Part shown: positions 45,477 through 58,146 of the stretch, piece after piece
How positions within the stretch are numbered: position 1 is the first letter of the stretch
How the letters are laid out: each line of letters starts with the position of its first letter
Source of the DNA: Chiridota heheva
Taxonomy: Eukaryota > Echinodermata > Holothuroidea > Apodida > Chiridotidae
Length of the DNA: 64,000 bases
Assembly (NCBI GenBank): GCA_020152595.1
Contig: JAIGNY010002988.1
Location: forward strand, 191,001-255,000
Direction: 5' to 3'
Made by a program: the position numbers and the translations under genes
Notes under the pieces: generated by a model
Database searches by the model: none
What the model was told of the DNA's origin: nothing
What the model saw: only the letters and a program-made list of their open reading frames with translations

Positions 45477-46203
45477 TTTGGCATACAAATAAAATAACAT
45501 ACGACCAGAAGACTAGAGATTTGGCATACAAATAATATAACATATGACCAGAAGACAAAAGATTTGGCGTACAAAATAAAATAGCATACAACCAGAAAAC
45601 AGATTTGGCATAAAAATAAAATAACATACAACCCGAAGACAGAGATTTGGCATGAAAATAAAATAACATACGACCAGAAGACAAGAGATTTGGCATAAAA
45701 ATAAAATAACATACGACCAGAAGACAAGAGATTTGGCATACAAATAAAATAACATACGACCAGAAGGCAGAGATTTGGCATACAAATAAAATAACAAACG
45801 ACCAGAAGACAAGAGATTTGGCATACAAATAAAATAACAAACGACCAGAAGACAAGAGATTTGGCATACAAATAAAATAACAAACGACCAGAAGACAAGA
45901 GATTTGGCATACAAATAAAATAACATACGACCAGAAGACAAGAGATTTGGCATACAAATAAAATAACATACGACCAGAAGACAAGAGATTTGGCATACAA
46001 ATAAAATAACATACGACCAGAAGACAAGAGATTTGGCATACAAATAAAATAACATACGACCAGAAGGCAGAGATTTGGCATACAAATAAAATAACATACG
46101 ACCAGAAGACAAGAGATTTGGCATACAAATGAAATAACATACGACCAGAAGACAAGAGATTTGGCATACAAATGAAATAACATACGACCAGAAGACAGAG
46201 GAT
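45477..46203 (+). repeat. 43-bp minisatellite, ~17 units
   Basis: The unit is AGAGATTTGGCATACAAATAAAATAACATACGACCAGAAGACA, with a shortened GAAGGC or GAAGACAG form at intervals. Read on the minus strand it is open in two frames (45260-46384 and 45442-46428), giving repeated FWSYVILFVCQISCL-like peptides. Both frames are equally open, so a protein is not supported. Confidence 0.97.
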
Positions 46204-46206
46204 TTT

Positions 46207-46978
46207 TAAAACATGGAGCAGGGAAAAGTTGGCTGATGTCCAATGGTATTCTGAACCGTGAATTACCACCAGTAAGTAGTCTCTCAATGACAAATTTTGC
46301 ACCCCCTTGACAAAACACACTGAACAATTTGTACTGTGAGTCCATATAAGCACTGTTATAATGGGAAAATTTCTTTTCACCCATTGATGCAGACCAAAAT
46401 TCTTTACAATTTGTCCTGTTTTGGTCAAAGATCAGAGGATTTCCTCCAAGGCCTTAATCCTATCAAGTTCTCTGCCATGCACACACACCTTGAGATGTTT
46501 GCCTCTTGTACTTAGCTTAAAAGAGCAAAATCTTTAAAATAAACAACATACTTATCCACTTACTAGAAAGAGGTTCTTAAACTTCTGATCCCTGTTACCA
46601 ATAAATAATGCCATTAGCTGCAAAGGCTATTTATTGCTTCCAGGATTAAGACACTTCAAACCTTATTTAGAAGGTAAAGGGGAAGTTCTTTTAGCATTTG
46701 GAATGGAACTCTTGATTGGGGACATTGAAATGTTATTGGGGCATGAAAGGTCAATATCACTGACATCATGTACGGGTGAATCGCTCTTGGGTCATTATTT
46801 AAAGGGAGATACAAGTCTTCTTGAAGTGTTCTTCTTTATGTTTGAACTTTATTGGAATTTTAAAGGTATATGTATGTACAGGTACAAAAGGTTGCTGTTC
46901 ATCCACCAACTGAACAGAGCATTTTAAGTCCGAGTTGAAAAGTCTTGGGATTTTGAAAATAGTATAGTTTTCAAGTTA
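46207..46978. other. Flank of the 43-bp array; open on minus strand, undecided
   Basis: On the minus strand 46452-46207 two frames are free of stops for 80 codons or more. One contains DQNRTNCKEFWSASMGEKKF, which reads like protein, but nothing matches a family I know and splice sites are unclear. The plus ORF 46634-46927 is likewise unrecognised. Confidence 0.25.
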
Positions 46979-47301
46979 TGCACTTGTAAATTGTGTGACT
47001 CACCCCTACACCCCCGGACAAGGTGAGTCATTGCACCAAAGTGGGTGGACAAAACATGTACACTGGCGCACCCTTCAATCACTTAGTTAAGTGACATTTT
47101 TTGTGAAATGACTTACCCCAAATCAATCACCTCTGCACAAAGTCAATAAGTTGGAAGTAAATTCACCCACCCCAGAGTCACTCTGGTGACTGACAATTTG
47201 GTACAATGACGCACATGTGAGTCACTAGTTCAAGTCAATAACTCACCTTTGACTGACATTGCCCAGGGTAGTAGGGATGAGTCATACAACTGACAAGTGC
47301 A
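46979..47301. mobile_element. TGCACTTG-type MITE, copy 3 (323 bp)
   Basis: TGCACTTGTAAATTGTGTGA and GTCATACAACTGACAAGTGCA ends, with TTA and TAA flanks. The interior CACCCCAGAGTCACTCTGGTGACTGACAATTTGGTACAATGA is shared with copies 1 and 2. Confidence 0.9.
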
Positions 47302-47709
47302 TAATGAGTAATCATAGTTGGAATTGTTTGCAATATATTAATAAAATGTGACATATGATCAGGAAGACATCTTCAGGTTGAGGTTGAATGGAGGGGGTGG
47401 CAAAATTCAAATCATCCTCTCAGATTTATTCTTCACTCTTTTATAGAGAAGTGGCAGAAGGTTAAAAAACAATGGATTTACATGAGAAAATAAAGACTAT
47501 ATGAATGTCCCATTTATCCTATTCATTATATCACAGAGAGTATAATGCAAGAAAATCTTTAAAACTGTAAAATGGCCAATTTTTAACCGATTTTGATGAT
47601 GAAATTTTCTGCTTTCTTTATGTTTTGTAGTGGATTTTAAATCCATTAAACCATTGTTGCCATTACTTGTCAATACTTTATAACCTACATTAAACTACAG
47701 GATAGTTAT
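47302..47709. other. No supported feature
   Basis: Unique AT-rich spacer between two MITEs of the same family. Confidence 0.4.
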
Positions 47710-48237
47710 TGCACCCATCAATTGAATGTCCCACCCCTATCCCCGGCAAGGTGAGTCAGAGGTGGGTCAACTCGCATGTGCATCATTTCACTTAAGATGT
47801 CAGTCATAAAGGTGTTGTGGGATAAGTCATTTTACCAAAGATGTCAGTTATTTCATTGACACAGATGTGGGTCACTTGCTAAATCTGTTGCATGTGATTA
47901 AATGTACAATTTGTGAAGGCCAAAGATAATACCCTTAAACATTCTATTGCTTTTCCTACAACTAGTGATTGCTTCATGAGGTTGGATAATGATTCCGAAC
48001 TCAATGAATTTTCAAGGCTTTTTTCCTCCAATATGTGCTTTCTTGACTGTGGTGTGCGCCAATTACATTGAAATGTGCGTCACTTTTGTGATGCAGGTAC
48101 AGTCATTTTGAGACAAGATGTTAGTCATTTGTGTGTCTGAGGGGTGCATCAAAATACACCACTTGTGTGACACAGGTCGTGCAATGACCCGCATTGTCTA
48201 GGGTATATGGGGGTGGAACATTCAATTGATAGGTGCA
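47710..48237. mobile_element. Divergent longer MITE of the same group (528 bp)
   Basis: The ends TGCACCCATCAATTGAATGT and ACATTCAATTGATAGGTGCA match as inverts at 19 of 20 bases. The interior keeps CCCACCCCTATCCCCGGCAAGGTGAGTCA and repeated GTCATT/GTCACTT blocks, but is about 200 bp longer. TTAT and TTAG flank it. Confidence 0.85.
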
Positions 48238-48730
48238 TTAGAATATGAATATGAATAAGTTATATCAACAAGTTATAAGTCACCTTGAATTTGAAATACT
48301 TATTTCCTTGTCGCAGCCTGGGTTACAAGATGGACGAAGGGGTTGGGTTTGAAATCCAGGATGGCAGAGATGTACGAAGGGGTTGCGTTACCTCCCAAGG
48401 TTCCCCACTATTTACTGGCCAAATAAAACATCTAATTTGTACCAACAAAAAAATCAGCAACCACATTATGTTCAGCCCCCCACCCCTCCCCCACACACAT
48501 TCAAAAAAGCAACACCATCACTAAGGAGTATTGTACTATTTACCACAATTTCAGTTTCGTAAATAACATTTTTACTGTTCTATTGTTTAAAAACATAACA
48601 AAATGTGATATTAAGTAAACTAGAAGTTAAAAAAACTGATGTCATCATCAGTGGGGAAAGGAAAAGTTCCAGTTTGAAATTAATTCCAGGCAGTTGCCCA
48701 CAAGCAAATAAAGAGTATTCTAGTACTTAC
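48238..48730. other. No supported gene; GATGGACGAAGGGGTTG doubled
   Basis: A 45-bp imperfect duplication (48330-48400) gives GATGGACGAAGGGGTTG and GATGTACGAAGGGGTTG. An acceptor-like TATTTCCTTGTCGCAG precedes it at 48300-48315 and CCAAG|GTTCCC ends it, but two frames are open and no protein is recognised. Confidence 0.3.
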
Positions 48731-48826
48731 CTACATGACCTACTCCAAATTTCTGAGTACAACAATTACCAGTCACTTCCCAGTGTTCACAGGAATCCCC
48801 CCTTGTTTTTTTGTTTTTTATCCCCC
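48731..48826 (-). CDS. Exon-like segment with Cys residues (candidate exon 2)
   Basis: On the minus strand a long pyrimidine tract (about 48870-48838) ends in AACAAG, then an open frame contains RGDSCEHWEVTGNCCTQKFG and VGHV. It ends at GTAG|GTAAGT, a strong splice donor (48731/48730). It starts with two bases to finish a codon and leaves one base over, so it is in phase with the signal-peptide exon at 49224-49347. The G..CC spacing loosely recalls extracellular Cys-rich (for example TNF-receptor-type) modules, but one segment cannot prove that. The first third is A-rich (a slipped CAAGGGGGGATAAAAAA duplication), which weakens the call. Confidence 0.25.
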
Positions 48827-48939
48827 CTTGTTTTTTGGGGGGAGGGATTTAAAAAAAAAAAAAGGGGGAAAGGATTTATTTTTGGAGAATTAACAGAAAT
48901 ACCAGAAGAGACCTAAGGATACCACTGAAAATGCCAAGC

Positions 48940-49223
48940 TATACAGATGGAAAATACAGAATCTGACCCTTTGGAGAAGGGAGAAGGGTGGGGAATTTGG
49001 CTTTTGATTTGGTATTTTTTGGCATTTTATTGATTTTTTTGCAGGAATTTCCCCCATTTGAATGATTTTTTTGTTTTTTTTTTATTGCGGGAATTTGATA
49101 ATATGGGTGGGAATCCCGCACCGTAATGTAAATACAGCCCTCCGCACTGCCTGCCCCCAACCACCACTCCTCAATAATGTATTTTTAAGGATGAATTTTA
49201 CGAAGTACATCACAAAGCCTTAC
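48940..49223. other. No supported feature (T-rich)
   Basis: Contains low-complexity T-rich DNA (49030-49085). If the two exon-like segments are real, this is intron. Confidence 0.35.
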
Positions 49224-49347
49224 CTGAATTATTGGCAAGAATATTAGGCAAGATGGAAACGAAGACGATGAACAGGCTACGAGTACGACTCCAGGTCAGA
49301 AACCTTGTACGAGATATTATTTCCTTCATTATTCCAAAATCACTCAT
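49224..49347 (-). CDS. Possible first coding exon with signal peptide
   Basis: On the minus strand an ORF follows an in-frame TGA. It has ATG at 49347 (MSDFGI...) and a second ATG at 49329, the latter with A at -3. From the second ATG the peptide has a basic start (SRTRFLTWSRTRS), a hydrophobic core LFIVFVSILPNILA and ANNS, a good signal-peptide layout with cleavage likely near ILA-NNS. Directly after, TTCAG|GTAAGG (49224/49223) is a near-ideal splice donor, leaving phase 1. This suggests the first exon of a secreted or membrane protein whose other exons lie at lower coordinates. The complementary strand is also open here, so chance cannot be excluded. Confidence 0.35.
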
Positions 49348-50769
49348 CCACTGGCGTTGGAAGAAAGATTCCAAACTTCAAATCTAAAAATCGCCTATCT
49401 TCACCAATTTAATAAATATATCATGCACTCCAATAGAACAACTTGTGGACTTGCAATGTATCAGAAACAAATTTCAGAAACCTTTAATTTGTAAATGAAC
49501 TTCCAAGATGTTAGATTGTCATTTTTAAAAGCGATTTTGGATTAAAATTACATGCAACACAAGACGTATCAGAACTGTGATATAAGCATCAATGAACTTT
49601 TAAGTTGTATGAATGACATCACATTCCTTGTGGTTTACGCATCCACGCGAGCTCTGTTGTGGTCGAAATCTTCCAATGTGTTTCCAATTTTTAGACAAGG
49701 ACAAAGAAATCATCCAAAGAATCCACAAAAACATGCCTATTTTCCACACGAAGGAACCAAAAGAAAAGTATAACTGCTGTTTAAGACAAAGCTTACAGAG
49801 TGAGTTTGCTCAGAAAATTGCAGCGAATAGTGCGAAAACTGCCGCGGGTATTTAACTTCGAAATACTCCACGGAATACTCCACGGAATACTAACAAACTT
49901 TTCAATCGAAGTGAACTTTGAAGTGTTCTCTTCACAATATTCAAACCAATACAAATCTAGGAAATCTCAAGCTGCCACGAGTGAGTGCTCCCTGGCCGAA
50001 TGGTATACTCATAGCACTTGCACTTACTATGTATACTGCACTTGCACTTACTATGCATACTGCACTCACACAGGCACTGAGGATACATTATGTCCTCCGA
50101 AAAGTTTGTTTTGAAGTATACCTGCGATCTCCCGTGACAAACAAACCGTTAAGCCTCCCTCGGTTATTTGACCTCTATTTTCTGATATGTTTACCTTGGG
50201 GATGATGTAATTTGTTTTAATTTAATTGAACTATAGAGGACACGAGGGTTGGTATAATTGGCTTTTTACAAGCCAAATTTGAGAAATATGGCTTTTTTGA
50301 GATTGATCCGCAAAATAGCGCAGAGTGTGGGATCTTTTTGTAAAATAGTTAGGCAGATTTGACTGTTATGATATTTGACGAATTTGCTGTTCTTTTTTTT
50401 TGAAGGGGGGGGGGGGTGGTGGGGGGAAAGAAATGGGGTTCTTAATACCTTTTTGAGACTTGTTTGTCTCTCAATTTACTTGGCTTCATTCTGGCCTTTT
50501 CTCAAAGAATTTGACGGAGAATAAAAAGGCAGATGTTTTTTGTTTGTTTTTTTTTTTGCTTTCAGTACATATTAGGCCTACCCCTCTCATAAAAGCCCCT
50601 GAGCCAGGTGGCCGATTCCCTTCATAGTTTGGAGTTTTCTTAACTTGATTTACAGCTTTTTAAGCCCAAACTGGCTTTTTTGCTCAAACTTATTTGCCTT
50701 TTTGATATTGAAACCCCCCCCCCCCTCTAAACAAATTTAGGGAAAGAAAGTAAAATTAATGGGAATTTG
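49348..50769. other. No supported gene
   Basis: CACTTGCACTTACTATG.ATACTG is doubled at 50018-50062. G runs (50406-50416) and C runs (50706-50716). Several overlapping small ORFs without motifs (49552-50205). Confidence 0.4.
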
Positions 50770-51130
50770 GGTGAAATATGCATGGTAACATTTTCCAAAA
50801 AATTAAAGAAATTTCGCGAAATTTCCCGGCAATTGAAAAATCTGCCAGAGAATTGGCCAAAAAATGAGAACATTTTAATTAAAATTTCGCGTAATTAAAA
50901 CAATTTTTCCGAAAATCGAAAAAATTTCCCAAAATGTGAAGGAAATTTCCTCAAAATGAATGATTTTTTTTTTTAAATTAAAGGGTATTTCCCGAAAATT
51001 GTCCCGATTTCCCGATTCGCCAAGCAAGTAGAACATTGATAAAAACTTTATTTACCATTGTAAATTTTCCGCTTGCAACAGGGGAATTGTAACCCACACT
51101 TCCTGAGGGAGACCTTTTCTACGCCCCTGA
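50770..51130. repeat. GAAAATTTCC array, copy with tail
   Basis: AAATTTCGCGAAATTTCCCGGC, AAAATTTCCCAAAATGTGAAGGAAATTTCC, then TTTACCATTGTAAATTTTCCGC and CTGAGGGAGACCTTTTCTACGCCCC, the family tail. Confidence 0.75.
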
Positions 51131-51324
51131 TGCTGATCCATCCTTTGCTGTTTGCTTAAATATCAGCAACTCCCTGACCAAAGGATGATGGCTTTATCCA
51201 GATATCTACTGGGCTTTGTATTCAACATCGACAAGTGTATTCGTAAGCGTTTAATGTCAACGTCATTTACAGGGCATTTCCATAAAGATGTTGTACTTGT
51301 AGTGGAACAATTGTCTACCTACTG

Positions 51325-51590
51325 TTGGTGTGGCGGTTATCATACATGTCTACAGACCACGAGGCCCTGGGTTCAAGCAGGGAGCTGGTAACAGCTCCCT
51401 GATCAAAGGCCGTGGACATTGACTTGGTTGTCGGTGTTATGTCTGTCCGTACGGTCGTACATATTCTCGTCCGGGTCGTATTAAGCGTTTCGTGATAGCA
51501 TTGTTACTATCATAATCGAATACGCAGGCGACGACCCCGTCATTGTAATTGTGTGTTCACTCGTCGTCGTCTTCGTCGTGGGATACTTAC
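51325..51590 (+). mobile_element. tRNA-derived SINE, copy 2 with head
   Basis: Head: GTGTGGCGGTTATCATAC (A-box-like) and, about 33 nt on, CTGGGTTCAAGCAG (B box GGTTCRANNC), the spacing of a tRNA promoter. A small hairpin GGAGCTGGTAACAGCTCC follows. The body from about 51405 (AAAGGCCGTGGACATTGACTTGG...) is shared with 33600-33795. The body has no coding potential. The parent tRNA species is not determined. Confidence 0.8.
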
Positions 51591-53659
<2,069 letters not shown>

Positions 53660-53935
53660 ATGGGGGCATAGAATGTGAGGGCACATAATTTATGGGGAAA
53701 ATAATATGAGGGGCATAAATTTTAGGGGCACAGAATATTGGGGACACAGAATTTGCTGGGCATAGAATCTGAGGGTCACAGAATTTGAAGGGCACATAAC
53801 AGCAGAATGTTAGAGTCACAGAATTTGAGGGGCACATAATTTGAGAGGTACACAATTTGAGAAGCACATAATTTGAGAGGTACAAAATTTGAGAGGTACA
53901 GAATTTGAGAGGCCCAGAATTTGAGAGGCACTCTG
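53660..53935 (+). repeat. Degenerate ~18-bp minisatellite
   Basis: About 15 units of approximately GAATTTGAGGGGCACATA, with AGAGGTAC and GGTCACAG variants. The minus ORF 53487-53885 is a shadow. Confidence 0.9.
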
Positions 53936-54699
53936 TTATTGACTTTCAGAAACAGGGATGATTGCTAGAAATAAGTGACAGCCTTCTTAATGGAACAAAA
54001 GTCCAAGTATAGGATATAGGATTAGGGGTATTTTAAGACTGTTTTGGTGATAATTTCGAGACTTGGGAACCCCAATTTCCGAAATGGAAAAAAAAATATT
54101 TTGTACAAAATGGCTATTTTTGACCATTTTATAATTAGGAAGGGGGTAGGAGGGGGGAGCAGTGTAGTTTGTATCAATGCAAAATTATATTCTTCCATAC
54201 TTGATCGTTTGTAATTATCCTAATTTACTTATAAGAGCCGTGTATTGCACACATTCAAAGTCTTTTGGGGGCATCTAAAACTTGGAAAATGCGAGGTTTA
54301 CCTAGTTCGCCCCAGGACCCTTACCTGGGCTTTGCCCCTGGACCCCACAAGGGCACCTTGACCCATGTAGATAAGATTTGTGCTCCCAATATCGAACGCC
54401 TATTTTTGACCGTTTTTAATGGGGAGTGGGGTCTGTGTCATTGTATGCTGGTAAATTGCATTCTTTGTAATCATCCTAGAGCCTGTGTATTGCACACATT
54501 CAGAGTCTTTTGGGGGCATCTAAAGTTTAGATAATGCGAGATTTCCCGGGGCCATGACTCCATGCCGGAAAGCTTTGTGCCCCCCCCCTCTTATATCAAA
54601 CCTCTGGCGGCGCCACTGCTCAGAAGGCGATTCTGCGTTACTTTTTTAAGACCACAACCATTGGGGACGGGCAGTCAGTGAGTTTTTATCATCACCCCA
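53936..54699 (+). repeat. Dispersed unit and internal tandem duplication
   Basis: CACTCTGTTATTGACTTTCAGAAAC, AGAAATAAGTGACAG and AATGGAACAAAAGTCCAAGTA match 62418-62505. TGTATTGCACACATTCA.AGTCTTTTGGGGGCATCTAAA occurs at 54240 and 54486. GACCACAACCATTGGGGACGGGCAG...GAGTTTTTATCATCACCCC (54650-54700) matches 62579-62628. ORF 54265-54534 spans the duplication and is not supported. Confidence 0.7.
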
Positions 54700-56423
54700 A
54701 ATTCCAACTGCATATTTATTGTTTAGCCACACATTTTGTTGTAACATGCCTATGCCGCCAACCTAGCATTATTCTCCTAAAATAGTGATATTCTGTCTAC
54801 GCCATGCACCGACTAGCTGTCTCTTAAGCGAAAATAATGAACACCGTTGTCGCTATCTAAATGGGAACTTTTTATCGCTGAAAGGGAGATTTTGTATCAC
54901 TGAAAGGGGAACATTCCATCGCTGAAAGGGGGTATACTTTTCATCACTGAAAGAGACACTTTTCATCACTGAAAAGAGACACTTTTCATCACTAAAAGGA
55001 GCACTTTTTTCGCTTAAAAAAAAATGTGGGGTGATAGGGTGTTTTATCTTCTGCCGCCCCAAATCCTCCCACTGCGGCACAGGAATATGAGGCTCAGTGA
55101 TGGAAGACTCGGGGTAATGTAACCAAGCCAACTAAAATGACAGACAACACTGATACATACAATGGGGTATTTAGGAGACCTGCTCTCTTATTTGCTGCCC
55201 TAATTACGAAATGGTCACTGTCATTTTCGGTATTCAAACGTTATGAAAATAGAAGATCCTTGATAACGGGCCATTTGTGATTGAATTTTTTTATTTCATT
55301 ATTAAGGCGTATCAATAAACCTGACAAAAAATGTAAATGATTACGATGGTGATTTATCAGTCGCGAACAATGTAACACGAAGAGGCCGAAAGTTAAAATG
55401 GTAATCGATGTCCTGAAATGCACTCTGACTCTGAGTTTAATTAAACACAGATAAGCTTGGCAATAATTTGGATTACACTAGACCTGTTTTTACCTCTTTT
55501 TAATTTGTGGGATAACCACCGTATGATCGTGGCCAGTACATAACATATGGGAGGGGGAGGGGAGGGGGAGAAGCCCGAGGCCTAGGTTTAGGGTTCCTCA
55601 GCCGTACTTGCGCATCAAGTTAGAGGGGGCGGCTTGCTATACTCGTGCCTTGAAAACCTACAAATTAACCACAAATTAATGAAAGATCCATGCAGTATCT
55701 TAATTCACAAAAAAATGCAAACAAATTCTTGCTAAATTCATTATATTTTACATTATTTTCCGGCAGATAGCGAAAAATTCTCCCATTCGGAAAGGAGGAG
55801 GGGAATGTTTCCGGGAGCCACCCCTTTTTGATTGCGATTGGATTTTTTTACTAAAAACGTTATGCAGAACCCGGCCATTTCCCGTGCCGAGGAACGCTAC
55901 TACAAGAAGAGGGCGTACTGTAAAAACAAATTTCTTTAAAATGGTTTGCACAACTTGTTCTTTCTCAAAGAAAGTATAATTCCAGTTTTTATTTTGAACA
56001 CCGTTACGCCTAGTTAATCTTTTTGCTATCCAACGTGTTGTGTATTGCCCTTTCAGAGTTTGTATTTACACGTACTTATTTCTGTTCATGTGATGAATCT
56101 ATTTAATCCCGTTTACTTCAAGTTTAATATCTACTTTAGATGTCATTCTTTTTTCAACATCATTGTTTACTACCAGGATTTCCGACAGTGGAAAAAGCTA
56201 TTACACAGTATGAAGCGTTGTTTACCAGTTTACTGGTTTATTTGAAAATGAAAGTATTTTAGTCATCTCATTGTGACTTTGGTCCGTATGAGAAGGGGAA
56301 GAGAAGAAAGAAGGGAGGGGGAAGGGGGGGAGGGGGGGGGAGGGGGTGCATACTAAAAACTAAACCAAAAACCATTTCCGCAGTATGACACATTTGTTGA
56401 TACCTGCATCGGTAAAATTTCAA
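54700..56423 (+). repeat. 1.72-kb tandem segmental duplication, copy 1
   Basis: It runs from AATTCCAACTGCATATTTA to GTTGATACCTGCATCGG and is followed at once by copy 2. It includes a short array of CACTTTTCATCACTGAAAGRG units (54870-55010), a G-rich tract (55548-55570), CGTTATGCAGAACCCGG and ACCGTTACGCCTAGTTAATC. No ORF is preserved between copies in a way that suggests protein: the 60-codon minus ORF at 55241-55423 differs from its twin only at amino-acid-changing sites. Confidence 0.95.
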
Positions 56424-58146
56424 ATTCCAACTGCATATTTAATTTTCAGCCACACATTTTGTTGTAACATGCCGATGCCGCCAACCTAGCATTATTCTTT
56501 TAAAATTGTGATATTCTGTCTACGCCATGCACCGACCAGCTGTCTTCTCAAGCGAAAATAATGAACACCGTTGTCGCTATTTAAATGGGAACTTTTTATC
56601 GCTGAAAGGGGGTATACTTTTCATTACTGAAAGAGGCACTTTTCGTCACCGAAAGGGGCACTTTTCATCACTGAAAGAGACACTTTTCCTCACTGAAAGA
56701 GACACTTTTCATCACTGAAAGGAGCACTTTTTTTAGCTTTAAAAAAATTGTGGGGTGATAGGGTGTTTCATCTTCTGCCGCCCCAAATCCTTCCACTGCG
56801 GCACAGGAATATGAGGCTTAGTGATGGAAGACTAGGGGTAATGTAACCAAGCCAACTAAAATGACAGACAACACTGATACATACAATGGGGTATTTAGGA
56901 GGCCTGCTCTCTTATTTGCTGCCCTAATTACGAAATGGTCACTGTCATTTTCGGTATTCAAACGTTATGAAAATAGAAGATCCTTGATAACGGGCCATTT
57001 GTGATTGAATTTTTTTATTTCATCATTAAAGCCTATCAATAAACCTGACAAAAAATGTAAATGATTACGAAAGTGATTTATCAGTCGCGAACAATGTAAC
57101 ACGAAGAGGCCGAAAGTTAAAATGGTAATCGATGTCCTGAAATGCACTCTGACTCTGAGTTTAATTAAACACAGATAAGCTTGGCAATAATTTGGATTAC
57201 ACTAGACCTGTTTTTACCTCTTTTTAATTTTTGGGATAACCACCGTATGATCGTGACCAGTACATGACAGATAGAAAAGGGGGGGGGGGGGAGGGGGAAA
57301 TGCCCGAGGCTTAGGCTTAGGGGTTCTCAGCCTTACTTGCGCATCAAGTTAGAGCGGGGCGGCTTGCTATACTCGTGCCTTGAAAACCCACAAATTAACC
57401 AAAAATTAATTAAAGATCCATGCAGTATCTTAATTCACAAAAAAATGCGAAACAATTCCTTGCTAAAAATTCATTATATTTTACATTATTTCCCGGCAGA
57501 TAGCGAAAAATTCTTTCATTCGGAAGGGAGGAGGGGAATTTTTCCTGAAGCCACCCCTTTTTGATTGCGATTGGATTTTTTTACTAAAAACGTTATGCAG
57601 AGCCCGATCATTTCCCGTGCCGAGAAACGCTACAACAAGAAGAGGGCGTACTGTAAAAACAAATTTCTTTAAAAATGCTTAGCACAACTTGTTCATTCTC
57701 GAAGATGGTATAATCCCAGTTTTTATTTTGAACACCGTTACGCCTAGTTAATCTTTTTTGCCATCCAACGTGTTGTGTATTGCCCTTTCAGAGTTTGTAC
57801 TTACACGTACTTATTTCTGTTCATGTGATGAATCTATTTAATCCCGTTTACTTCCAAGTTTAATATCTACTTTGGATTTCATTCTTTTTTCAACATCATT
57901 GTTTACTACCAGGATTTCCGACAGTGGAAAAAGCTATTACACAGTATGAAGCGTTGTTTACCAGTTTACTGGTTTATTTGAAAATGAAAGTATTGTAGTC
58001 CTCTCATTGCGACTTTGGTCCGTATGAGAAGGGAAAGAAAAGAAAGGGGGTGAGGATGGGGGGTGGGGGGGGGGGGGCTGCATACTAAAAACCAAACCAA
58101 AAACCATTCCCGTAGTATGACACACTTGTTGATACCTGCATCTATA
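56424..58146 (+). repeat. 1.72-kb tandem segmental duplication, copy 2
   Basis: It matches copy 1 at a constant offset of about 1723 bp with scattered substitutions and differing homopolymers (for example the G run at 57279-57291 and the longer G tract near 58070). The internal CATCACTGAAAGRG array (56600-56735) has a different unit count. Confidence 0.95.

Noticed and set aside
45260-46428. 374- and 328-codon minus-strand ORFs resembling membrane proteins
   Set aside because: Generated by the 43-bp array; two frames are equally open, so neither is supported as a gene. Flanking non-repeat part matches no known family.
48300-48400. Plus-strand exon candidate after TATTTCCTTGTCGCAG
   Set aside because: Two frames open, an internal duplication of GAAGGGGTTG, and no recognisable protein.
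55241-57147. 60-codon minus ORF present in both copies of the 1.72-kb duplication (55241-55423, 56965-57147)
   Set aside because: The differences between copies are all amino-acid changing, with no sign of protein-level constraint; conservation is explained by the DNA duplication.
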